A stretch of 64,000 nt of DNA from Cardinalis cardinalis (lineage: Eukaryota; Chordata; Aves; Passeriformes; Cardinalidae), in NCBI GenBank assembly GCA_014549065.1, contig JACDOX010000052.1, positions 124,001 through 188,000 on the forward strand. Direction: 5' to 3'. This document shows positions 36,201-46,777 of this stretch, one piece after another (the stretch's first letter is position 1; every line of letters begins with the position of its first letter). The notes under the pieces are model-generated. The model saw only the letters and a program-made list of their open reading frames with translations. It searched no databases and was not told the DNA's origin. Position numbers and translations under genes: made by a program.

Positions 36201-36499
36201 ATGGAGCTTGAGTACATCACAAATAAAATGGTAATTGGGATAATTTTCTGGACTATAACTTTGAATTTTATCCAATTTCTGCTTTAGTTATATAAAACCT
36301 GAATATGTCTTTAAAAATAATCCCAAAATATACTAATTCTAACACATTATCTATCTAACTTTGACCTCAGTGTGATGCCAAGAGGATTTTTTGCCTTTTC
36401 TTTTATATACCTTTTATATAACTTTTATGTGCCCTCAATGTTCTTAGCGTGCATAGTCGTAATTCCTGAAGTCCAATACCTTAGCATGGTTCTAGCATT
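33276..36499. other. Unique AT-rich DNA, no gene recognised
   Basis: About 3.2 kb with no recognisable exon or element. Opposed frames of 102 codons (33493-33801, plus) and 136 codons (33648-34058, minus) have no recognisable domain and contain ambiguous bases. A perfect 20-bp palindrome lies at 34474-34493. Confidence 0.55.
34474..34493. repeat. Perfect 20-bp palindrome
   Basis: atatatgctatagcatatat is exactly self-complementary with no spacer. The centre gctatagc gives it more information than a plain (AT)n run. Confidence 0.9.
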
Positions 36500-36880
36500 C
36501 TGTTAGGCCAGGAGACCAAACATCCTAAAGGCGTCATAGCAGGAAGCTGGAAAACCCTACACTGTCTTGGGAAACCAAGGTCTTCTCTAGAACATATCCT
36601 CTAAACCAGAGATTTGGTCCATCCAGGCAGGAATTCCTTCAACAGGGAATATCACACCAGGCCTCCCATGGNGGCATCCTTGTTAGATATGCTAATTGGT
36701 AAGGTCTATAAATTGTATACACAATTTATCGTGTGTGCGCATTGTGACGCATCCCACCTAGGCGAAGTGGTGCCCCAAAAAGGATCCACATTGAAATACC
36801 GAGGTAAAACCCCTTACCNCTTAACTGTGTCTGGCTCTCAATTTTTTTAAGACCNGGAAAGGCATCAGTTGAAGCTCTAA
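36500..36880 (+). mobile_element. Probable LTR of an avian ERV
   Basis: The block starts tgttaggccaggagacc and contains a TATA-like gtctataaattg (about 36704-36715). It ends with an arrangement typical of the R/U5 end: accccttaccncttaactgt followed by gtctggctctcaa. The final aaggcatca word resembles the end of the LTR at 38.85 kb. A cluster of CpG sites (36730-36770) stands out from the AT-rich flanks. Borders are tentative and no target duplication was found. Confidence 0.5.
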
Positions 36881-37656
36881 GTTTGCAGCAAATCAGATTT
36901 TCTAAAGTTTTGTTAAACATCTTAACTTGATATTATTTTAAATTTGTGTTCATGTTGTGAAAAATTTAACATATAATTTAATATTAAATACATATATCAT
37001 AAGGACAAAGTATGAAAGGCAAGGTCTTCTTTTCTGTTCAAACAGTAATATTTTCCATGACTTTTATGGAATCTTCCCAATTTGATAAGTAATTATTAAC
37101 ACNTCTGCAAATGAAAGCTTAATTTTTTGAAAACGAATTTTTTTCATCATCCATGTGTTAGTTCTACACGCAAAAAGCAATGTGCTTCTACATACACACT
37201 TTAAAATGCATGGAGAAAAGCAAGGAAAGTCAAAGAATAAACAAGAAAGTTGGAATCTGGTAGATACATTTGTGACTAGATTGTGGTTATATAATTTTAA
37301 TTTCATTTCTCTTTAATAATAATTATAATATTATATAGAAGACCAGTAACTTGTATGATTATTGCAATTTTAAGGGACAACAAAAACCAAGTTAATTTTC
37401 AGGTTAGCACTTTATTGTAATTATTTTTCAATTAGATTTTAGGAGCATTTTACCCAAAGAGATTTATTCTTTATCTTAATGGCCTCTTTATTATCGAATT
37501 TGTAGTTTTTTCAGGTAGTAGACTAAAAATAAAGACCNGGAAAGTAAAAGAAGAGAAAGAAATATGACAGCTACCAAATTTGTTAGAGGGTTTGGGAAAA
37601 AGTTTGATGCTTAATGCTTTATTTTAGTGTATACCTTTGAGATTAGAAGTAATCTA

Positions 37657-37680
37657 ATGTGTGTGTAAACACACACACAT
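37657..37680. repeat. GT/CA inverted repeat
   Basis: atgtgtgtgt (37657-37666) and acacacacat (37671-37680) are exact reverse complements separated by four bases. This is a short dinucleotide microsatellite that changes strand at its centre. Confidence 0.85.
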
Positions 37681-37941
37681 GCACATGAACATATAACTAC
37701 AATTATTGAAGAAATGTAAAGTCTGCTATCATCTTTAAACGTGTTTAAAACACCAAGCATATTAATAGTATTTTAAAAATACGGTACTTTTTGGTGCAAA
37801 CATTCAATTATCATTGTCTGAAAAGACAGTGGGAACATTTTTCTTTTAAGGAAAACAAAACCACACATTTTTAAATTTCTATAGAGTTACACAGAGAAAA
37901 TGTAAAATACCCCAAAGCAAAATGAGAGAATCCTTATTTCC

Positions 37942-37984
37942 TTTCCTTTTCTGTGGGAGAATAATACTCTCACAGAAAAGGAAA
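37942..37984. repeat. 18-bp stem, 7-base loop hairpin
   Basis: The arm tttccttttctgtgggag (37942-37959) pairs with ctctcacagaaaaggaaa (37967-37984) at all 18 positions, one of them as G-U in RNA. The loop is aataata. Pairing beyond the stem base is weak. The purine/pyrimidine asymmetry of the arms is marked. A fold-back duplication is the simplest origin, and a small hairpin RNA is possible but unsupported. Confidence 0.8.
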
Positions 37985-38497
37985 TAGAGATTGCCTTGTA
38001 CAATACAATAACCTAGCAGTAAGACATTATCAAAGAGACAGAATAGTGAACATAAGAATGNGATCATTATTGTAGAAATGTTAATGTGTCTTGATAATGT
38101 ATTTTTTATGATTTAAACAGTGGCCTGGTAACAATGGCTAAAGAAAATATCTGTTCCAAGGGGTATCTGGGGAAACTTCTCTGGCTTGTGCTATTTCACT
38201 ACCCNAGTTAATAAGAATTTTGATACCTTAGTGCTGTTTTGAAATCACAGCAAATACCTTTCCATTCCTAGACTACCAAACAAAGTTCAAGTTGTTACCC
38301 TTCCCCCTTCCCATACAATCTAAATAGATATGCCAGTAAATAAAGTATTGCTGGAACTCAGAACCTTCTTTTGGTCTTGGTCAGAGAAAAAGAACAAAAC
38401 CCCATGAACTACTATACAACATTTATGCCTAAAGTTTTAGCCTTCATATTTTCCAGATTCTGTAGTGCATTAGTATAACTCTGAACTTCATATAAAG

Positions 38498-38864
38498 TGT
38501 TAGCAAGTTCTCCTCACAGTTTAGTCAGACAAAACAATCCTTTTCCAGCCTGAGAACCAAGGACACCATTGCAGCTTCAAACCCAAAAAGTATAAAAAAC
38601 AATGAATAGAAGTAAGCANTTTGGAAGGATGGGAGTGCACAACCAGAAACTGTAATTGGACAATTAACCCCAATATGTAAATGGACCAAAATTTATAAAA
38701 GTGTAAAAATTAATGACTGGTGGTCCATCTTGGGTAGGGCTACGGCCAGGTTCTTGTACTGCCCAAGGTGTATCCNTTGAAGGCCTTTTAATAAATACCT
38801 ACTTTATTCCTTTATCACTGTCTAGCNTCTGTTCTAGATAGCCTCTCAAGGCATCGACGTAACA
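38498..38864 (+). mobile_element. Avian ERV LTR (TGTTA...TAACA)
   Basis: The sequence matches a common songbird LTR as I recall it: ctgtaattggacaatta, ccaatatgtaaatggacc, a TATA-like tttataaaagtgtaaaaa, ggtggtccatcttgggtagg, gttcttgtactgcccaaggt, gtatcc, an AATAAA signal (38790-38795) inside ttttaataaatacctacttt, and a ctctgttctagatagcctct-type end. It closes in cgtaaca, which mirrors tgttagc at 38498. The 5' border is less certain than the 3' border, and no matching target duplication was found. It is a solo LTR, as no internal region follows. Confidence 0.72.
38790..38795 (+). terminator. LTR poly(A) signal AATAAA
   Basis: An AATAAA hexamer lies about 100 bases downstream of the TATA-like tataaaag of the same LTR, which is the expected short R arrangement. 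Confidence 0.6.
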
Positions 38865-41800
38865 GTCAAAAAGATTACATAAAGAGAAAACAGAATAGGT
38901 GGCAGGAATAGCTATGGATTCATACCATAAATCCCAATCCTGTGTAACCATAATGTATATGACAATAATGGATGTTCATAATGCTAAAACTGACTATTCT
39001 GGTTTTGGGGGTTATTTTTCCTTGTCAACTTGTTCATCAGTTATCAAAGCTATATTTACCATACACATTGTAAACTTCATGTGCACACAGACCTAAGGTA
39101 CCCCTATAATCTGTGCTAAAAAAAGCTGAAAGCAAAAAAAAAATCTTACAGCCTTTTTATAAACTTGCCCTTAATATACTCCTGTGGGACTGAAAAGTGC
39201 TATTGTAGATTCTAAAGGATATGAAGCTGAAGGACAGAAAACCAGACTTCTTTCTCAACAGGAAGAAATTGCCCTAGAATCTTCTCTAGAGTAGCTCTTT
39301 GTGTCTCTCTCTCTGTTAATACTCTTTTGCAAGTGAACACAAAATGCTTTACCTTGAGGCATTGTTGTCTTAATATTCTCAGTCTAGTACACACTTGCTG
39401 CTTCATTCCTGAAAGCTGCCCATAAGACCAGAAACTAGTTCTGGGAGTGTGCAAGCCCATAAGACTGAAACTTTCAGTGCAAACAAAAATATGCCCTGAA
39501 CACCTGTTTTAGTATATAACCTCCAGAATGCTTGAAATGTAGGTAGGTCAAGAAATGAAGGACTTTTCTTAACTTGGGGCTGTGTTTGTTTCCAATTTCT
39601 TCTGACCATTTTTGCATAAATTAATGAAGTGTCTATCATGCTAAAATGAATAGAATTAATGTCTGAGACATACTTTTAGCAAATAAATATTGAGGCCTAA
39701 TATACCTGGTCTTGGAATATTTTTTTTGGTTTTTTTAGCTCAGACTAAAAGGGTCCNCTGTTATGAAATATTTGATTGTTTGTTCTAGTAAAGATGAAGT
39801 TCAGCACTGACTGGTTTTGGTTATTTTTGATTGTTTTTTTAATTTTTTTTGTTTGATTTAATTTACCTTCTTTTTTATTTGATTGACTTTCTTTTATTTC
39901 ACTTTTATTATTATCATTATTCTATTGATCCATCTGCTATATGATCTTCTGTAATACATTATTCTTTAGAATACAGGTGTCATATAACTGCAGAGCTGTG
40001 ATTCTTAAATAGCCACTAGATGATTGGTGTCTCTCCTCTCTAACTCAGAGTTGGTGAAAACTTTTGCAAATGTTTTACATTGTAGAAATTTTTGTAACTA
40101 GATCTCAAGATAAATTTGATGGTAAGCTTCTCTTGCAGTTACAAGAGTTTTCCACTACAGTTGGAGGATTTTTCTTTTTCACTAAGGATTTTTTTAAGTT
40201 TTTTGATTGTTTATTATTATGATGAATTTTCTTCTGTACTATAATTATACTGAGATATTTACAGTTCTTCACAATAATTCAAGAACAGCATTGTCCGTCA
40301 TCTCTTCATAAAAGTAGATGTAACAAACCACAGAGTCTACAGAGCATGAAGCTTTCAAGATTTTGTGGAGTGTTATCCACAGGCNACAGCTTCATCTCAC
40401 CTACTCAAGGCCCTCTGCTGTCACACCAGGTCTGAATTTCTCTGTAATGTCACTGTGCTGGAGTCAAATACCTTATTGTGTACAGACTGTTTGTTAGGGC
40501 TATTTATATAGAACTGCTACATACATACATGCATGTACATACATATATAATTTTTGTCCTTTTTTGGCATACAAAAGTATTAAATAGGATTTATTCTCTA
40601 TGGCAAAAGCTGCGAAAGGAGTCTCCCTGTAGATTTTTTAAATGTCTCACTTTTCTATAGAAAGACAACTCTGTCTTTTATCTGATACAGTTGTAAGACT
40701 TAAGCCAAAATTTTTCCCCCTAAGTAAGATTTCTCTTGTTATCGTTATACTAATTAGCAGTGCTCTACNTACCTTGTTTCCACTAGGTCAGCAGCAGTAA
40801 TTAGAACAGATTGAATACTGTGAATTAGGTCCTGAAGGATACTATGCTCAAAATCTTGTTTATAGACAAAAAAGGAAGCACATCTTGGCTATAAATAAAA
40901 TCAATAATTTATTGTTACTATAACTGAAATCTCGAGAGTCTAATCATTATTAGTCCAAGTCTAATAGTTATATAAAAAATATAATGATTAAACTAAAACT
41001 GTTCTACACAAAGTTCTCAGTTTCTACTCCTTTCCCTGGTATTCTGGTCATGCTTCCCCTGCTCCTCTGGCCCTAAGATCTGTAGTTTCACACAGCAGGG
41101 AGGCTGATGATGAATTGTCAGCATCTGGAATCCTTCACCAGGAGGAATATGATGTACATGTTGCTCCTCCAGCCCTCAAGGGTCAGCTTGGGATTATTTT
41201 ATGTGTTTGTTAACACACTTTTTCTCATTGGCCTACAGCTCCAGGTTACAAGAAATTTCATATTTATTGTGACCTTTATGCATTTTAGATGCTATTTCCT
41301 CATTTTTTTTGGTTAACCTTAAGCCCAACTCCAGGTATATAGCCCATCTATAGGTGTACAATTACTTAGAACATGATTGTTTAACATAACTTCGAATATT
41401 TATATTCTTTTAAGCAATGAAAATATTTCAGTGCACTAAAATATAAACAGGAAAATTTGCATATGAAGGTAACANAGAAAAAATATTGCAAGGTATACAA
41501 ACTTCTCTGAACACAAGAATTAAGTACTGACAAAATAATCTTCTGAAGCAGAGATGTTGAAAAATGTTCACACAGACAGCTATAGGCAAAGTACCATTTC
41601 AATGACAGATTCAGGATTAAAGCAGGTAGCTCCAGTTCAGCTGCTACCGGATTAAATTTTAGTAAAAAATTACATATATTGTTGCCTTGCAGCAGTGTAT
41701 GACTACAGCCTTGCAGTATACGACCACAGCATCTGCTAAAAAGCCTACTGCAATCAAAAGAATTCCATGAAGAATTAAAAATATACTTTGAGATTTTAAG

Positions 41801-44800
41801 TATCAGCACCTTTTGTATCTCTTTCTCATGAAAGTCATCACAGGGACACAAGACCTATTTCATAAATCTTAAGCCCAAATTTAGTAGTGATTTTCCATTA
41901 AATGAGAAAAGATTTGCTGACAACATGATATTGTCTCTGAAAAGTGAATGTTTCTCCTGGGGCAAAAAACAGCTATTTCCTGTAAAAAATTGATTTGGAA
42001 GTGAAGGCATAAGAGTGTTCTTTCTTTTGTTCATCAGAAGATAGNAAAATATATTATGTTTAGAGCATTATATGTAATTAACTAAAAGAAAAAATGAACA
42101 CTGTAAAAGGTAATACNATATTTGGAAGTCACTAAACAATGTGACTATTTTACTGCTGTGCATGGAAAAAAGTAACCATTTTTAAAGAATGTATAAGTTT
42201 TGCGCTTTATTTTGTTTTGCTTTTGTTGGGATTTTTGGGTTGGNTTTTTTTCTGTTGTAGATTTTCTCTTTTGTGGTGGTTGTTTTTCTCCATTGTTCAA
42301 TCTCTCTTGGATATTCTTTGAACGTGTACATGAATGCTTGGCAAACAAGCAATGTGATGTCAGCACAACGGTTTGGACAACTAATGTTCAGCAGATTTTG
42401 AGGAGGTAAAAGGAGGTTTTTTTGCCTTTCCTTAAAACAAGGTGAAACTCAAACCCTACAATTCTCACACCTGCACCTGAGGGAAATAAAATTATTCTGA
42501 AAAATTGCTGCTGCACGCTGTCCAACCGATTATATGTGGTGTACATCTTTCATTTATTTCTCAATTTCCTGAAGTGCTTAGTCAACATGTTGGTCAGTTN
42601 TGGGAAAAGTTTTATTACTTTGAGTCAAAATCAGTTGTATGTTCTGGTATGCCTCCTTTTCATTGCATATTTAAAGAACATAATGCAAAAAGACTAAGCA
42701 TGACTTTTCCAGTAATTTATTAGAAAGTGTTTGACTCCTATGCCGAAACAAAATTAAAACACTTTACTTTTGCATCTTTATATATAAAACAGGACCAGGT
42801 ATAGAGAGAGAAATCCTTTTGTACGGGTAAAATGTCTCTATGAATGTTTACATGCAGNAGTTAATCCAGGGAAATACCCATTNTCAGGAATCAAATGCTG
42901 TACTGTCCAATAATTTTCAAAAATAATTTGTAAAATGTTTTAAATATTGTCAGTCTAAAACAATATCTGTTCAAACTTTGATTTCTTACCCTAAGTCCAA
43001 CTAGGCTGACTCATAGATAGAAGCNTGAAATAGAGCAATACATATTTTGATTTTTGTGTCAGACAGTCATCTGGTGAAATACTATATTTCAATAANGTCA
43101 TATGTGTTCAGTGACATCAATTTTATAGGGGTACATAAAATTTCATAATAATCGGCATTTTTAATGCCCTCTTTCAAAATTCAGAGATTCAAAGTATAGG
43201 AGTTTTTTTGCCAAGGAAATGCTTTCCAAGGAAAGCAATGATATCACTAGAATCAAATATGCCTCACCTACCAAAAGTTAATTAGCTCATCAGCAAAGTC
43301 TGGTTTTTTGAATGCAGCTTTCTGGACTATATCCTCTTTTGTTGTTAAAAACACAACAGGAATCTTGTCCTTTNCTAGGTTGAATTATTGGTGAACATTT
43401 TAAGTAAAGCAGTCCAATAAGTATCATAGACTCTCAAAACACTGATAGCTATGCATTTTTTATCCATTTAAACCTGCCAGGACCCTCTTATTCATGATAG
43501 CTAGTCCACTATCCTCTCCTGCACATCCAACCATTTATAACTTCTTATTATTTCATTTTCTATTTTCTGCTCCTTCCTGGACTGTCATAAATCCAGTGAA
43601 AATTGTTTCATAATAATCTTTTGCTATCTGCTGAGTTCTTTGCTAGGTTTGAACCATGCCAGGATTTAGTTTTATTTACCACTTACATGGTCTTTTAAAC
43701 TCCCTATCNCTCTATTTGATTTTGCAACAGAAACAGCAATTGTTCTCTATAANAAAATACTAAGAATCCATTCTTCTTTTCTAAATCAAGCTGAATTTAT
43801 TTCTATTTATCATAATATTTATTTAGGACTTTNCAGTTTTCTTTGTTTCATTTCATCTGGAAGTGTAGGAAAGCAGTTTGATTTTCATTTGACTATTTTA
43901 TACTCATTTAATAAGTAAATTTTATATTTGTACCAAAAAATCACCATTCTTCCTNTTTTGACACCTTGTATTTTCTTATTCTGACAAAAACATGTGAATA
44001 GATGTTTGTCCTGCAGAGTTGAACAAGTCGTAGACTTGAAGGGGATAAATTATTTTGGTTTTGTGAATTATCAACAAATGTAGCAGGTATAGTCCTGGTC
44101 AGGAATCTTTAATTGGCAAAATACCCCATTTTAATTAGGATATATAACACAATAACATTAATCTATATGTCTCCTGCTCTTTNGCTTATTTTTGCAGAAA
44201 CAGGATCCTCTTCTTTATCTTTGTCTTAGTAGTTTCTCTGTTGCTAAGTAGTTTTATTACTAATGTTCAATCCATCTAAAATTGTCTGAGCATTATTGCT
44301 TACTGGCTTGTTACAAATTTTTTCCACAGCATTATTCTACTACATGTGCTAAAACAGAGGAAGAGATGACTCGGATGATATCTGTCAACTTTATTATGTA
44401 AGATTTCATTTTAGATAGCTTTTAAGGCAAGCAACAATAGCATGCAGCAATTTGCAGTGATTTTTGAGATGTTGATCTTTGCTCTAAAATCCTAGGGAGA
44501 AAGAAAGATAAAACTTAAAAAAACTTGTGCATGATGGAAATGAAAGTAATCTCATTCTCTCTCATTTTGAAAAGAATAAAAGTGGGAAGTAAGAATATCT
44601 GAACCTACGAGACCCATAACTCTTGTAATATGTTTAAAAGGGAAACAAAATGAAAAGAAAATAAATGAAATCCAATCTTAAGGATAAAGCCAAACCAAAC
44701 AACTTTTCTGGACAAGATTCTAATCTTCTGGAAGGGTAAATTAGTACATGGGTTACTACAATTGCAGAATGGCACTGCACATCTAGTCCACTGTTCCATA

Positions 44801-45196
44801 AACTTGTGCTTCTCCCAAGGAGACAATAAATAAAGTCTATTGCAAAACCAGTTATATTCCTCATAACTCTCATGCTTTATTTGGGTTTCACAGAGAAACT
44901 GAGAGTAATGAAAGATAGAAATAGAGTGCCTTACAGGAAGTATGAATGCAACTTCTGTAATGAAGAAGAGAATAGTCTTGTATAGTTACTGTAAATAATA
45001 CAATAAACATGTCTGCTTAAAAAATGGATCAAAAAGAAAAAGGTAAAAAGACAAAGAAAAAATAAAAAAGAACACATACAGAAAATATTTAAAAAAATTG
45101 AAATATCAGATAATGTTAAGGTAAATACATTCCTAATACTAAGCAATGCATTCAGACACAATTAATTATGATGTAGTCCTCAAAGAAATAAAACCA
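38865..45196. other. Unique AT-rich DNA, no gene recognised
   Basis: About 6.3 kb without identifiable exon or element. It has a T-rich tract at 39719-39910 and a small gccttgcag... duplication at 41684-41728. The longest frame, 41381-41851 on the minus strand (156 codons, one ambiguous), is rich in Leu, Ser, Cys and Phe with no recognisable domain. It overlaps no splice-like framework that I can support. Confidence 0.55.
39719..39910. repeat. T-rich low-complexity tract
   Basis: Repeated T runs separated by single G, A or C, such as ttttttttggttttttt and gattgtttttttaatttttt. Confidence 0.8.
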
Positions 45197-45593
45197 AAAG
45201 AAGCCTGCCAAACTGGGAGGGAGCACAGCCAGGACAGGTGCCCAAACTAGCCAAAGGGCTATTCCACATCACAAAACAACGGGTCTAGCTGGTTAAACTA
45301 GGGGAGCTACCCAGAAAGGAAGCTGGTCTGTGTTTGGTAAGGGGTTTCTGGCACATGTCAGCAAAAGTGATGAGCAATTGCACTGTGTAGCACTTGGGAC
45401 TTTTCTTTTATAGTGATGATGATGATGACAATACCATTATTATTTCACTTTATTTTCAATTATTAAACTTTTCTTATCTCAAGTTTTACTTTGATTCTCC
45501 TCCCAATTTCACCTGGCTGTGGGGGGAGGAGTGTAGGGGTTGATCTAGTGCTTGTGTGGTGTTTCATCTCTGTCTGGGCTTAAAACCATGACA
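45197..45593 (+). mobile_element. Avian ERV LTR, 5'-truncated
   Basis: The right part of a very common avian LTR is recognisable: ccaggacaggtgcccaaact, agccaaagggctattccaca, gatgagcaattgcactgtgt, agcacttggg, a gatgatgatgatg run, an ATTAAA poly(A) variant (45462-45467) in attattaaacttttcttatc, cctcccaatttcacctggct, a ggggggaggagtg run, and the terminal ggcttaaaaccatgaca. No primer-binding site follows the end, so this is a solo LTR or the 3' LTR of a lost provirus. The left end breaks off at about 45197. Confidence 0.78.
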
Positions 45594-46267
45594 CATCTGT
45601 AGTAAAAAAACCTTAACAAACAAACAAACAAACAAAAAGTCCCTATGGGTTTTTCCTTGATTGATTTATTGGGAAAATTGGTACACATTTACAGAGTTCA
45701 AACTTCATCAGGCACAGCTCTTTCAACCAGAATTCCAGATGTTATTGTCTGACAGTGACAGATGAAATCTGATTTCTATTCTATACCAGTTCTGCATTGT
45801 TACAGACCATATTTGAATGCACAGTTAGTAGTTTAGTTACTGCATTTTTTTTTCTGTGGATGGTACTTTCAGGGTGGGACTGTTTGAAGATTCTTAATTG
45901 CAGAGGGGAATATAAGACTGGAAATACATTTGTACATCAATAAACTGAAACAAGCTCTGCTGAGAGGCTGAGGGTTCTGGGCTTTTTCCCTAGAAAAGGG
46001 AAAACTTTGAGAGGAGTTTGTCACCAAGCTAGCAGGGTTGGGCTTTTCCCAGAGCTGCCTGGAGGGAGGATGAGAATGAAAAGCCATAGATTGAAGCAAG
46101 ACTGGCTCAGACTGGCAATAAAAATAATTTTGCTGAGAAAAAAATGAGAATGTTTTCCACTGTGTCATGTACTGGGGGCTTGCAGCTCCCTGGAGCTGCA
46201 GAGGCTCCCCAGGGGGGCATCAGGACGTGGCTGGGCTGACAGAGTCTTTCCCACTGCCCTGGCTGGG
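45594..46267. other. Flank of the minisatellite; (CAAA)n and GC-richer unique DNA
   Basis: A (CAAA)n microsatellite lies at 45616-45638, directly after the LTR. The stretch 45900-46267 is GC-richer and could be an unrecognised retroelement remnant; its minus strand reads an AT-poor 99-codon frame (45869-46168) without a domain. I assign nothing further. Confidence 0.5.
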
Positions 46268-46777
46268 GAGCAGGGAGGGACACAGGGACACGGGGACACA
46301 GGGCAAAGAGACACAGGGACACAGGGCACAGGAAACAGAGACATAGGACACAGGGACACAGGGCGCAGGAACACAGGGCACAGGAAACAGAGACATAGGG
46401 CACAGGGACATAGGGACACAGGGCGCAGGGACATAGGGCACAGGGACAAAGGGACATAGGACACAGGGACATAGGGCACAGGGGCACAGACATAGGACAC
46501 AGGGACTACACAGGGCACAGGGACACAGGGACACAGAGACATAGGACAAAGGGACACAGGGCACAGGGACGCAGGGACACAGGGACACAGGGCACAGGGA
46601 CACAGGGACACAGAGACATAGGACATGGACACAGGGCCACAGAGACATAGGACACAGGGACACAGGGACAGGGAACAGGGACATAGGACACAGGGCCACA
46701 GGGCACAGGGACACAGGGACATAGGACACAGGGCACAGGGACACAGGGACATAGGACACAGGGCACAGGGACACAGG
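46268..46777. repeat. G-rich minisatellite, (GGGACACA)-type
   Basis: About 510 bases are built from 6- to 8-base words (gggacaca, gggcaca, ggacata). Longer units are visible, with a 30-base unit gacataggacacagggcaca followed by gggacacagg repeated near the right end (about 46708-46775). GGG runs spaced by 4-5 bases recur throughout. Because the words contain no stop codon on the minus strand, three overlapping long frames arise there (up to 197 codons) reading Cys-Pro, Leu-Cys-Pro-Val and Ser repeats. These follow from the repeat and are not evidence of a gene. Confidence 0.92.

Larger units (their letters stand above)
36881..38497. other. Unique AT-rich DNA with two inverted repeats
   Basis: No gene recognised. 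It includes a GT/CA palindrome at 37657-37680 and an 18-bp stem hairpin at 37942-37984, both listed separately. Confidence 0.6.

Noticed and set aside
36740..36780. Retroviral primer-binding site after tggtgcccc
   Set aside because: The match is short, no tRNA-complementary extension follows, and the U5-like words lie downstream of it and not upstream.
37942..37984. Rho-independent terminator
   Set aside because: The hairpin lies in vertebrate nuclear DNA with no adjacent gene, and no T run follows the stem.
41381..41851. 156-codon minus-strand frame
   Set aside because: No domain, an ambiguous codon, Leu/Ser/Cys-rich content typical of AT-rich noncoding DNA, and no convincing splice borders.
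46268..46777. CRISPR array
   Set aside because: There are no fixed repeats separated by unique spacers. This is a direct minisatellite in vertebrate DNA.
46268..46777. Interstitial telomere repeat
   Set aside because: The words are gggacaca-type, not ttaggg or its complement.
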